64,000 nt of DNA from a virus, in IMG/VR virus record IMGVR_UViG_3300042308_001511, positions 1 through 64,000 of that record; one strand, written 5' to 3'. The notes beneath the pieces were generated by a model. That model made no database searches and had not been told where the DNA came from. It saw only the letters and a list, made by a program, of their open reading frames with translations. Shown here piece after piece: positions 26,201 to 34,397 of the stretch (the first letter of the stretch is position 1; every line of letters starts with the position of its first letter). Both the position numbers and the translations under genes were made by a program.

Positions 26201-29200
26201 GACGACCCAGAAGTACCAGACGACCCTGATGTTCCTGATGATCCTGACGATCCTCTTGTTCCTGACGATCCTGACGACCCTGATGTTCCTGATGACCCAG
26301 AAGTACCAGACGACCCTGATGTTCCTGATGTTCCTGATGACCCAGAAGTACCAGACGACCCTGATGTTCCTGATGACCCAGAAGTACCAGACGATCCACT
26401 TGTTCCTGATGATCCTGATGACCCAGAAGTACCAGACGACCCTGATGTTCCTGATGACCCAGAAGTACCAGACGATCCTGATGATCCTGATGATCCTGAC
26501 GATCCTCTTGTTCCTGACGATCCTGACGACCCAGAAGTTCCACTTGAACCAGATGTTCCTGACGATCCTGACGATCCTGACGACCCTGATGTTCCGTTTG
26601 TACCATTACCGCCTGACGCACCTGCTAAGTTTACTGTCCAACTATTATATGTGTTTCCTAAACCAACACCACTATTTACACTCACAACTAAAACTCCTGT
26701 TCCAGAATTATAAGAGGTTACAGTCGCATTCATATAATCGGCACCACTCGAAATAAGAACCGTTTGATTAGGAGTATATGCTAAACCTGTTCCAACTGTA
26801 AATGTCTTACTTCCAGATGATACTATAGTATTAGATGTTGTAGATGTAGTTGCATATTTGTCACTTTGACCTGAAGATCCACTCGACCCTGATGTTCCAG
26901 AAGACCCTGAACTACCAGATGTTCCTGTTGTTCCTGAACTACCAGATGTTCCTGTTGTTCCTGAACTACCAGATGTTCCTGTCGATCCTGAACTACCAGA
27001 TGTTCCTGAAGATCCTGATGTTCCTGAAGATCCTGATGTTCCTGAAGATCCTGAACTTCCTCTGGTTCCGGATGATCCTGATGATCCAGATGTTCCTGAA
27101 CTACCAGATGTTCCTGAAGATCCTGAACTACCAGATGTTCCTGATGATCCTGACGACCCTCTTGTTCCTGACGACCCAGACGTTCCACTTGACCCAGATG
27201 TTCCACTCGAACCTGATGTTCCACTCGAACCTGATGTTCCTGAAGATCCACTTGGCCCAGATGTTCCTGATGATCCTGACGACCCAGACGTTCCACTTGA
27301 CCCTGATGATCCTGATGTTCCTGATGTTCCACTCGAACCTGATGTTCCACTCGAACCTGATGTTCCACTCGACCCTGATGTTCCAGAAGATCCACTTGTT
27401 CCTGACGACCCAGATGATCCTGATGATCCAGATGTTCCTGATGTCCCACTTGAACCAGAAGTTCCGGATGATCCGGATGTTCCTGAAGATCCTGAACTTC
27501 CTCTGGTTCCGGATGATCCTGATGATCCAGATGTTCCTGATGTCCCACTTGAACCAGAAGTTCCGGATGATCCTGATGTTCCTGATGATCCTGATGTTCC
27601 TGAAGATCCACTTGACCCAGATGTTCCTGATGTTCCTGAAGATCCACTTGAACCAGATGTTCCTGATGTTCCTGAAGACCCACTTGTTCCTGAAGACCCA
27701 CTTGTTCCTGAAGACCCACTTGTTCCACCTAAACTTATTGATGATTTGTATCTAACTACTCCATCAGTACCCAAAACCAAAATGTTGGTTTCTGTTGTTC
27801 CGACTACTCCATTGTATATTGTAAGACTATTGACTGAAGTATTTCCTGAGAAAGTTGCATTACCAGTCAAAGTTAATGTATTGTTATCGAATGTTAAGTT
27901 ATTTCTTGCTATTGCACTATTTGAAGATGCACCATCCGCAGTTAGTATTCTGTTAGGTCCAGGTGTAGTTATACTATTGAATCCGGTTCCACTTGTTCCT
28001 GACGACCCAGATGTTCCTGAACTACCTGAAGATCCTCTTGTTCCCGAACTACCTGAAGATCCACTTGTTCCTGAACTACCTGAAGACCCACTTGTTCCTG
28101 AAGACCCACTTGTTCCTGATGTTCCTGAACTACCTGAAGATCCTCTTGTTCCCGAACTACCTGATGACCCACTTGTTCCTGAACTACCTGAAGATCCACT
28201 TGTTCCTGATGAACCAGATGTTCCTGATGAACCAGATGTTCCTGATGTTCCAGAACTACCTGAAGATCCTCTTGTTCCTGATGAACCAGATGTTCCTGAT
28301 GAACCAGATGTTCCTGATGTTCCTGATGACCCTGCCGACCCTGAACTACCTGAAGATCCTGCAACACCTACATCACCAATAATACTAACTAGCCAATCAT
28401 CATAAGTACCTGTACCTACTACATAATCAACATTTACTAAAATATCGGTTGTTTGTGGATTAGTTATACTGGAAGCTATCTGTCCCTCCATATAAGTTGT
28501 CGCACTGTTCCAAATTCGAACTCGTGTTCCTTGTGTCCAACCTAAGTTTACGATTGGTGAACTAGGGTTAATAGGTAGTGTTTTTGAACCGGTTGTTAAA
28601 CTCAAAGAACTTGCACTATATGATAAACTCATAATTGGTCTTGTTCCAGATGTTCCGGATGATCCACTAGAACCTGATGTTCCTGATGTCCCACTTGACC
28701 CACTGGTTCCTGATGTTCCTGAAGATCCTGAACTTCCTCTAGTTCCAGATGATCCACTAGAACCTGATGTTCCTGAAGATCCACTTGTTCCTGATGACCC
28801 AGATGTTCCTGAAGATCCACTTGTTCCTGATGTCCCACTTGACCCACTGGTTCCTGAAGATCCTGAACTTCCTCTAGTTCCAGATGATCCACTAGAACCT
28901 GATGTTCCTGAAGATCCACTTGTTCCAGATGTTCCGGATGATCCTGCACTACCGGAAGAGCCTGATGTCCCACTTGAACCGGATGATCCTGATGTTCCTG
29001 ATGATCCACTAGAACCAGATGTTCCTGATGATCCTGAACTTCCGCTGGTTCCGGATGATCCTGATGTTCCTGAAGATCCTGAACTTCCTCTGGTTCCTGA
29101 TGATCCAGATGACCCAGATGTTCCTGATGTCCCACTTGAGCCTGATGTTCCTGATGAGCCTGATGTTCCTGATGAGCCTGATGTTCCTGATGAGCCTGAT

Positions 29201-31425
29201 GTTCCTGAAGATCCACTTGTTCCTGAAGATCCACTTGTTCCTGATGACCCAGATGTTCCCGAAGATCCACTTGTTCCAGATGTTCCAGATGATCCACTAG
29301 AACCTGACGTTCCTGAAGATCCACTAGAACCAGATGTTCCGGATGTTCCAGATGATCCGGATGTTCCACTTGTCCCAGATGACCCTGAACTTCCTCTGGT
29401 TCCAGATGACCCGGATGACCCTGATGTTCCACTAGAACCAGATGTTCCACTTGATCCAGATGTTCCACTTGATCCTGATGTCCCACTTGATCCTGATGAA
29501 CCACTAGAACCAGATGTTCCACTAGAACCTGATGTTCCTGATGATCCACTAGAACCTGATGTTCCAGATGTTCCAGATGATCCGGATGTTCCACTAGAAC
29601 CAGATGTTCCTGATGTTCCACTAGAACCAGATGTTCCACTTGACCCAGATGACCCTGAACTTCCACTTGACCCAGATGATCCGGATGTTCCACTAGAACC
29701 AGATGTTCCTGATGTTCCACTAGAACCAGATGTTCCGGATGTTCCGGATGTTCCACTAGAACCGGATGTTCCTGATGTTCCAGATGATCCACTGGTCCCT
29801 GATGATCCTGAACTTCCTCTGGTTCCGGATGACCCGGATGACCCAGATGTTCCACTAGAACCAGATGTTCCACTTGACCCAGATGTTCCACTTGACCCAG
29901 ATGTTCCTGATGATCCACTAGAACCAGAAGTTCCGGATGTTCCTGATGATCCTGAACTTCCTCTTGTTCCTGAACTTCCGCTTGTTCCTGAACTTCCGCT
30001 TGTTCCTGATGTTCCACTTGACCCCGAAGATCCAGAAGAACCTGACGATCCGCTTGTTCCTGATGTTCCACTGGTTCCTGATGACCCACTGGTTCCAGTA
30101 CTACCGGATGTTCCTGACGATCCACTGGTTCCTGATGAACCGGATGTTCCAGTACTACCGGATGATCCTGAAGACCCCGAAGTTCCTGATGTTCCTCTGG
30201 TTCCTGATGTTCCTGATGACCCTGAAGATCCTGATGTTCCTGATGACCCACTGGTTCCAGTACTACCCGAAGATCCCGAAGTTCCTGATGAACCAGATGT
30301 TCCTGATGAACCGGATGTTCCACTGGTTCCTGACGATCCACTGGTTCCTGATGACCCACTGGTTCCTGACGATCCACTAGTTCCAGTACTACCCGAAGAT
30401 CCCGAAGTTCCTGATGAACCACTGGTTCCTGATGACCCTGATGACCCTGATGTTCCTGATGTTCCTGAAGACCCTGAAGACCCGGATGATCCTGATGAAC
30501 CACTGGTTCCTGATGTTCCTGATGATCCATCACCACCAGATGCACCATCCAAATTTACGGTCCATGATGCAGATGAATTAGTAGGACTTCCTACAACACC
30601 GGACGATAGTGGGTGTAGTGTGTTTCCTTTTGCTGCAACAATTTGTCCTGTTGTTTTGTTATATGAAGTTATTGTTGCTTCTATATAGTTTAGACTATCT
30701 ATTGCAAATATTATAGATTGACCTGGACTATATGCTAAGCCAGTTTCAATTGTTAGTGTCCAATTAGATTGTGATGAGTCTATAGTAAGTGTGTTTACAC
30801 TTCTGTACCTATCACCGGAACCTGTTGCACCCACCGGACCTGTTGCACCTGTTACACCACCACCAAAGGTCGCATTTGAGAGTGACTCACCTATATAATA
30901 GTAAATCTCAGCTGTTACGGGTATTGGTCCAGTTGTTTTTTCTTGCCAGAAAATACCCGATTGATATTGATGTATCCAGTTTCTCGCATCATCTGCAACA
31001 ATCTGTGTTGAAGTTCCATCAAAAACTTTTATACCATATAGAGAACCATAAGAGTTAGATATTGCATTATTTACTCTTACACCAGGATATATTCCAACTA
31101 AAGAACCTGTATTATATGCAAATGAAAGACCAGTCTTTGGATCTGTTCCTGAAGGAGCTACAGATGGCCACTCTAAGAAGTATCCGTGGTTGTTAGAAGA
31201 AGTATCTACAACAAAATCCGCAGTTACTAAAAGTGCAATTCCATTTGTCACTGCAGAACTTGGATCGTTTGAAGGTATAACACTTGTCCAAACGTTGGTA
31301 GAACTAACGTTAAAGAATATACCTTCGGCTTCACCACCAAGATCTTTATTGATATCGGTGTTTGATTTACCTAAAAGGTTTTTGAATGCTATATTCGCCT
31401 GGTTGTTCGGTTCTATTCCTGCCAT
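23296..31425 (-). CDS. Giant tail fibre with long collagen-like Gly-Ser/Thr-Ser rods
   Basis: 2709 aa. Four triplet-repeat rods (about 295-925, 1020-1145, 1232-1518, 1605-1813) are built from GSS and GTS, with rare GTR, GST, GPS and GSA. Arg is almost the only charged residue and recurs in the unit GTRGSSGSSGTSG. G-X-Y periodicity suggests a trimeric collagen-like helix, though proline is nearly absent. Small globular modules interrupt the rods. Three (about 210-290, 925-1015, 1518-1600) look homologous (LAYSPGQSIIF, LGWTQGTRVRIW, LAYTPNQTVLIS, each ending in a W-V/L motif). The C-terminal 890 residues hold receptor-like modules with NVGIGTxxPxxxLHV signatures. No S74-type self-cleaving chaperone is seen. 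Promoter element 22 bp upstream. Confidence 0.85.
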   Translation of the reverse strand: MAGIEPNNQANIAFKNLLGKSNTDINKDLGGEAEGIFFNVSSTNVWTSVIPSNDPSSAVTNGIALLVTADFVVDTSSNNHGYFLEWPSVAPSGTDPKTGLSFAYNTGSLVGIYPGVRVNNAISNSYGSLYGIKVFDGTSTQIVADDARNWIHQYQSGIFWQEKTTGPIPVTAEIYYYIGESLSNATFGGGVTGATGPVGATGSGDRYRSVNTLTIDSSQSNWTLTIETGLAYSPGQSIIFAIDSLNYIEATITSYNKTTGQIVAAKGNTLHPLSSGVVGSPTNSSASWTVNLDGASGGDGSSGTSGTSGSSGSSGSSGSSGTSGTSGSSGSSGTSGSSGTSGSSGSTGTSGSSGTSGSSGTSGSSGTSGTSGSSGTSGSSGTSGSSGSTGTSGSSGTSGSSGSSGTSGTRGTSGTSGSSGSSGSTGTSGSSGTSGSSGTSGSTGTSGSSGTSGTSGTSGSSGSSGSSGSSGTSGTSGSSGTSGSSGTRGSSGSSGTSGTSGSSGSSGTSGSSGTSGSSGTSGSSGTSGSSGSSGTRGSSGSSGTSGSSGTSGTSGSSGTSGTSGTSGSSGTSGTSGSSGTSGSSGSSGSSGSSGSSGTSGSSGTSGTSGSSGTSGSSGTSGTSGSSGSSGTSGSSGTSGSSGSSGSSGTSGSSGTSGSSGTSGSSGTSGSSGSSGTRGSSGSSGTSGTSGSSGTSGTSGSSGSSGTSGSSGSSGTSGTSGSSGTSGSSGTSGSSGTSGSSGTSGSSGTSGSSGTSGSSGTSGSSGTSGTSGSSGSSGTRGSSGSSGTSGSSGTSGSSGSSGTSGSSGSSGTSGSSGSSGTSGSSGSAGSSGTSGTSGSSGTSGSSGSSGTRGSSGSSGTSGSSGTSGTSGSSGTSGSSGTSGSSGTSGSSGSSGTRGSSGSSGTSGTSGSSGTSGTSGSSGSSGTSGTRPIMSLSYSASSLSLTTGSKTLPINPSSPIVNLGWTQGTRVRIWNSATTYMEGQIASSITNPQTTDILVNVDYVVGTGTYDDWLVSIIGDVGVAGSSGSSGSAGSSGTSGTSGSSGTSGSSGTRGSSGSSGTSGTSGSSGTSGSSGTSGSSGSSGTSGSSGSSGTRGSSGSSGTSGTSGSSGTSGSSGSSGTSGSSGSSGTRGSSGSSGTSGSSGTSGTGFNSITTPGPNRILTADGASSNSAIARNNLTFDNNTLTLTGNATFSGNTSVNSLTIYNGVVGTTETNILVLGTDGVVRYKSSISLGGTSGSSGTSGSSGTSGSSGTSGTSGSSGSSGTSGTSGSSGSSGTSGSSGTSGSSGTSGSSGTSGTSGSSGSSGTRGSSGSSGTSGSSGTSGSSGTSGTSGSSGSSGSSGTSGSSGTSGSSGTSGSSGTSGSSGTSGTSGSSGSSGTSGSSGSSGTSGPSGSSGTSGSSGTSGSSGTSGSSGTSGSSGTRGSSGSSGTSGSSGSSGTSGSSGTSGSSGSSGTRGSSGSSGTSGSSGTSGSSGTSGSSGSTGTSGSSGTTGTSGSSGTTGTSGSSGSSGTSGSSGSSGQSDKYATTSTTSNTIVSSGSKTFTVGTGLAYTPNQTVLISSGADYMNATVTSYNSGTGVLVVSVNSGVGLGNTYNSWTVNLAGASGGNGTNGTSGSSGSSGSSGTSGSSGTSGSSGSSGTRGSSGSSGSSGSSGTSGSSGTSGSSGTSGSSGSSGTSGSSGTSGSSGTSGSSGTSGSSGTSGTSGSSGTSGSSGTSGSSGSSGTRGSSGSSGTSGSSGTSGSSGTSGSSGTSGSSGTSGSSGTSGSSGSSGTRGSSGSSGTSGSSGSSGTSGSSGSSGTSGSSGTSGSSGTSGTQGPQGSTGPIGPTGSLALTGNTNNGIITLNGTSPNVTAEQNLTFDGSILNLTGTFSATGSVTIAGPLTVEYVGTASISSTNITEQYWYQIGSVSNPSGRGNIRIIISYTGGNYLPVTYVIDAYKDYTDVTTLSLQKFGNANYIKEVRIVKNENPTTTSTIYYLEGLFSIDQSPGHDMRIYVEKTLGYSLGWTWASGELIKSTQTIDPLNVRWLSRATFPISLGGSSLESLYIANQTNGGATSSHKQWNITDSGSTQSYRLNFNDNTNTVMTLEGENNYVGIGTTTPISPLHINFAGDDSVLSLSRNVVSTTNTAVNGLVQFMNGTYSVAGVGSITAGATQAGSLVFRTGTISTGNRAIASNGVLERMRIASDGNVGIGDYSNTAINPTSYLSINTGPLGTSYSAGTNALHALMIGSPSTGGDYFVMGVDQRMDFAYMYAATRGVGGTKPIIMQADGGGVSIGTFSNTAKMHIWASSVATGFRLQDTTQGVNKALVSDATGHGSWLTYSNILAAVNGVTGSGVVNYVPYWRSVNNLSATSSIYLNGDNVGIGTLSAAARLHITSNTVSAIIASGSTTTDLVRITQTGTGNAFVVEDFTNPDTTQFVISTSGDVGIGTASPSAKLDVAGSINVLSGLNNTSLRPTVSAGTLTNGEIRAYGASGSNYDDGFLRISAGGGTNPGSGKTYIDITGYSTVDDMNNNVVIGTRGTERMRVDRFGNVGIGLTVPTAELHVRSNIANSTIIKTDGVAGEILTATDNLVGSLFSVNDISGIPVFEAFSDNTIVMGDYQAPSLYTTTKQVRAAGLVNSTIYQFSATTYTSAHIDYNVQSGLSTRAGTIVAIWNGTNLEYNETSTQDIGSGTGAITLNVSLSGTNVLLSATTAVGGGIWTIKAIIRAV
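25985..26608 (-). repeat. Triplet-repeat tract 4 (rod nearest the C-terminus)
   Basis: Degenerate 9-bp units encoding GSS/GTS; on the plus strand they read GATGTTCCTGATGATCCTGAC and variants. Synonymous variation between units suggests old expansion with drift or selection against exact repeats. Confidence 0.85.
26870..27728 (-). repeat. Triplet-repeat tract 3
   Basis: About 860 bp of the same 9-bp coding units. Includes the only GPS triplet noticed, and ends at GTTGTTCCTG variants (Gly-Thr-Thr) next to the globular module. Confidence 0.85.
27987..28362 (-). repeat. Triplet-repeat tract 2
   Basis: Shortest rod, about 375 bp. It contains several copies of the higher-order unit encoding GTRGSSGSSGTSG, so part of it grew by unit duplication. 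Confidence 0.85.
28643..30536 (-). repeat. Triplet-repeat tract 1 (longest rod)
   Basis: About 1.9 kb of 9-bp coding units, some 630 codons. Long stretches recur nearly exactly, making this a likely site of length variation and assembly error. Confidence 0.85.
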
Positions 31426-31447
31426 AGTTATAACTTAATTGTTAAAC

Positions 31448-31458
31448 TATATATTAAA
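31448..31458 (-). promoter_or_regulatory. Phage promoter-like element TTTAATATATA
   Basis: 22 bp before the ATG of the giant fibre gene; exact 11-mer match. Confidence 0.55.
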
Positions 31459-31484
31459 TCTCCAACCGGCTTATTTACAATTAC

Positions 31485-34382
31485 CTATCCCCACGCAAAG
31501 GTTAATCCAGTAAAGTTTCCGGTGAAGCCCTGTGCAACCGTAATCTTAATTACTACATAACCACCAGACGTTGAATTATTTCTGGAACCAATACCTAGAC
31601 CCCAGATTGCACCAAATGCTTTACCTGCACCACCGGATGCCTTCCAAGCGCCTCTTCCATCATCCCAAGGTCCTGGTAAAGTTTCGTTGTATGCGTTGTA
31701 ACAATCTAACCAACCAGTTGTAGGAGTCGACGTTCCTGGTAACTTCATTTCAACCCATATATTATTTGTACCGGTTATTGGCGTAGTCTTTGCAACAAAA
31801 GTTCCTCCAGAACCATTTATAGTTATTTTAAAGCTACCGTATGTCGTTGCGTTGTAAAAAGACCTTATGTAAGTTCTTACACCTGTTGTAGTTGAATAAT
31901 TCCTGTTTGTGATTCCGTAGTTTGGATTTGTTGTTGTACTTGTTCCTATTCCACTAAAATTAGTCGTTGGGTATATAAGAGAACTATTATATACCTGAAG
32001 ACCGGTATTATGATATGTGTTTGTGTCGTTCAATGATTGTGCACTATCCCACAAACCTGAGGTTGTGTTAAGTGTTGTTATGTTAGAAATCAAACTATAA
32101 CTAAGTCCAGCACCCTCACCTTTTAGTCTGAAGTTCTCGTCATCGAAGCCTTCGGTTGTTGAGTTATTGGAAGAAGCGATAATGTTGTCCAAAAATACGT
32201 TGGTTATAGATTGTGCACCTCCGGTAGTATTTCCCTGTAGTGTTCGTTTGGCATTTACGGAAATACCCAATGTGTCATTTAGACGTCTTTTACCACTTGA
32301 TATTATGTTGAACGTCAATGGAGAACCACTATTGAAATCTGTAGAAAGAACTGTATTTCTAAGTTCGTTTCCTGCACTATTTACTAAAGAATCTATTCTA
32401 CTTACTGTTATTATAGGATTTGTTCCAGCGTTTCCTGTATTACTAATATCGTTGTATGATATTGCATTCGAATCTGGGCTATATGTGTTTCTGTAAAGGT
32501 TTGCTATTGTAGCATTGTAATTTAAAAAACCTCCTGTGTAATATTCTATACCAGAAAGATATTTAGAACCATTCAAAGTGTATCCAGTTATTGATGATGA
32601 GACGTATGAAGTTGCGTCTGTGTTGTTATCTTGTATGAATTCAAATCTTGTCAATGTTCTAGTAAATGCAGGATTTGTAGATTTATGTTCTGCAATTATG
32701 TAATTATATCCGTTCCTTATTCTGACATCGTTTGCCTTCACAACCCATGTACCTGTTCTACTTATAAAAGCTGGTGTTGATGTTACGAAAGGAGATCCGG
32801 TAGGAAATTTCGAAAATGTTGCTGCAGATAAAACGAATCCACTAATTGTATTTGTCGATGTATTGTTTATTGTGTTATCTGTAGAAGATAAACTCGCTGT
32901 TGATACTATTACACCATTTATACTAAGTGTTAAGTTTCCTACTTTAGCATCACCAAATGAATATGCTGCATATGCTGGAGTTGGTACTCCTGTATGTAAT
33001 GGTGTATTAGTTGCTAATGTTCCTCCTATGTCGTTTGTATTAGATGCTGCATATACTGAAAGTCTTTTTCCTGAAGATGACCATAAAGAATCGACATTAA
33101 CTGGTGATGGTGCGGTATTTGCACCAAAATATGTTGAACCAGATATTGGATTTGAATCGTCAAAACTTAGTTTTCCGTTTACACCACCTGTTCTTGAACC
33201 TGACCAGTCACCTGCGAGTATAGAAGGTGCTGCAGAAGGAACAAGTGCTAAGAAAAGTTCGTTAAACCTATCTACTGCAGTTCCTATTGGTGTACTCGGA
33301 CTGAAATCTGTAAAAACACCATCGGTATAAGTACCATCACCAGCCTCAGCCGGTCCAATAACACCACCAGTAACCGCATTTGTAGTTACTGATGATCCAT
33401 TACTATCAGGTTCACCCATATATCCATCAAAGTTCCAACCTCTTTGTAAGAGTATATAATCTGTTCTGAAGTTTGCACTTGAACCTGATGCACCACCGGC
33501 CATTCTAAGTGTCATTGATTGTATTAATGACATATTGTTTCCAAATTTAGAAGTAGGTACAACTACATGTTGCCAAGAGTTTACTACATCTCTCTGAAGA
33601 CCATAAGTCATAAGATTCAATGTATTCCCGAATACTGCTGCACCATTTGCAGTACCTTGAATCTGAACAAAAAGACTTTTATTATCTGGAACAATTGATG
33701 TGAATTTTACCCTCATCGAAAGTGAACCAAATATTGACGCTGTTAAACCACTCAAAGGTCTTGTAAACTTTACTCCAGTTCTGTAGTCTGTTCCTAATTG
33801 AACACATGAACCAGATTCATAATCATCTCCACCAAAGTTGGCATCGAAACTTCCGTATTGTGATCCGGATAATTGATATGGTGTTACATTCCATTGTCCG
33901 TTGTTTGCATATATTGTCTCACTTGAACCGATTTTTGTTGCACCTGCTTGGATGTATGCGTATTGAACGAGTATCTGACTTTCGCTTATAGTCGGTAATG
34001 GTGGTGTAGTTCCTGGTTCGCCCTTAACTATTGAAAGTGTACCTCCTTCGTTTATAACAACCGCGTCAATCCTATCCATAGAATCACCATTTGAAAAAAT
34101 AAGGTTAGGTGAACCCGCAGATATACTAAGATTCTCTCCAGTGAATGTATAATATAGTTTACTTGTACTAAAAGTCATGCCTTCGCCAAGGTTGTACCAT
34201 TCAAGACCACCACCCATAAGTCGTTTGTGTGGTTTTACCAGACCATCAACGTAGTTTTTATCAACTAACGATAACTTAGAAAACGTTCCACTATAGTCGA
34301 AATCGTACTTTACTGGTCCGTTGAAAGGGTATCTCAAAAACTCTTCGACCACCTCTGTATTGCCATACCTTGATTTTTGCAT
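31485..34382 (-). CDS. Tail fibre or spike protein, 965 aa
   Basis: Ser/Thr/Gly/Asn-rich beta-type protein without Cys clusters or membrane segments. Near the N-terminus FSKLSLVDKNYVDGLVKP shares the pattern SLVxKxYVD with the beta-helix spike gene upstream (TNSLVTKAYVDAAG), a motif frequent in phage fibres and perhaps an attachment module. The remainder is probably a series of jelly-roll domains (EYYTGGFLNYN, VEMKLPGTSTPTTGWLDCYN near the end); I could not name them. It begins 15 bp after the stop of the spike gene, so the two are co-transcribed. Confidence 0.75.
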   Translation of the reverse strand: MQKSRYGNTEVVEEFLRYPFNGPVKYDFDYSGTFSKLSLVDKNYVDGLVKPHKRLMGGGLEWYNLGEGMTFSTSKLYYTFTGENLSISAGSPNLIFSNGDSMDRIDAVVINEGGTLSIVKGEPGTTPPLPTISESQILVQYAYIQAGATKIGSSETIYANNGQWNVTPYQLSGSQYGSFDANFGGDDYESGSCVQLGTDYRTGVKFTRPLSGLTASIFGSLSMRVKFTSIVPDNKSLFVQIQGTANGAAVFGNTLNLMTYGLQRDVVNSWQHVVVPTSKFGNNMSLIQSMTLRMAGGASGSSANFRTDYILLQRGWNFDGYMGEPDSNGSSVTTNAVTGGVIGPAEAGDGTYTDGVFTDFSPSTPIGTAVDRFNELFLALVPSAAPSILAGDWSGSRTGGVNGKLSFDDSNPISGSTYFGANTAPSPVNVDSLWSSSGKRLSVYAASNTNDIGGTLATNTPLHTGVPTPAYAAYSFGDAKVGNLTLSINGVIVSTASLSSTDNTINNTSTNTISGFVLSAATFSKFPTGSPFVTSTPAFISRTGTWVVKANDVRIRNGYNYIIAEHKSTNPAFTRTLTRFEFIQDNNTDATSYVSSSITGYTLNGSKYLSGIEYYTGGFLNYNATIANLYRNTYSPDSNAISYNDISNTGNAGTNPIITVSRIDSLVNSAGNELRNTVLSTDFNSGSPLTFNIISSGKRRLNDTLGISVNAKRTLQGNTTGGAQSITNVFLDNIIASSNNSTTEGFDDENFRLKGEGAGLSYSLISNITTLNTTSGLWDSAQSLNDTNTYHNTGLQVYNSSLIYPTTNFSGIGTSTTTNPNYGITNRNYSTTTGVRTYIRSFYNATTYGSFKITINGSGGTFVAKTTPITGTNNIWVEMKLPGTSTPTTGWLDCYNAYNETLPGPWDDGRGAWKASGGAGKAFGAIWGLGIGSRNNSTSGGYVVIKITVAQGFTGNFTGLTFAWG

Positions 34383-34397
34383 TTCTTTTCTTTATTT

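Noticed and set aside
25742-26756. Long open frames on the plus strand through the repeat tracts (VPDDPDVPDDP-type and LFLMILTIHLF-type proteins), also near 26850, 27746, 27993, 29019 and 29937, and minus-strand frames rich in QEHQEHQ
   Set aside because: They are shadows of the 9-bp GSS/GTS coding repeat in the other frames. The real frame is the 2709-aa gene with folded modules on each side.
25985-30536. Repeat tracts as a CRISPR array or noncoding satellite
   Set aside because: Units are 9 bp, in frame, degenerate at third positions and have no spacers.
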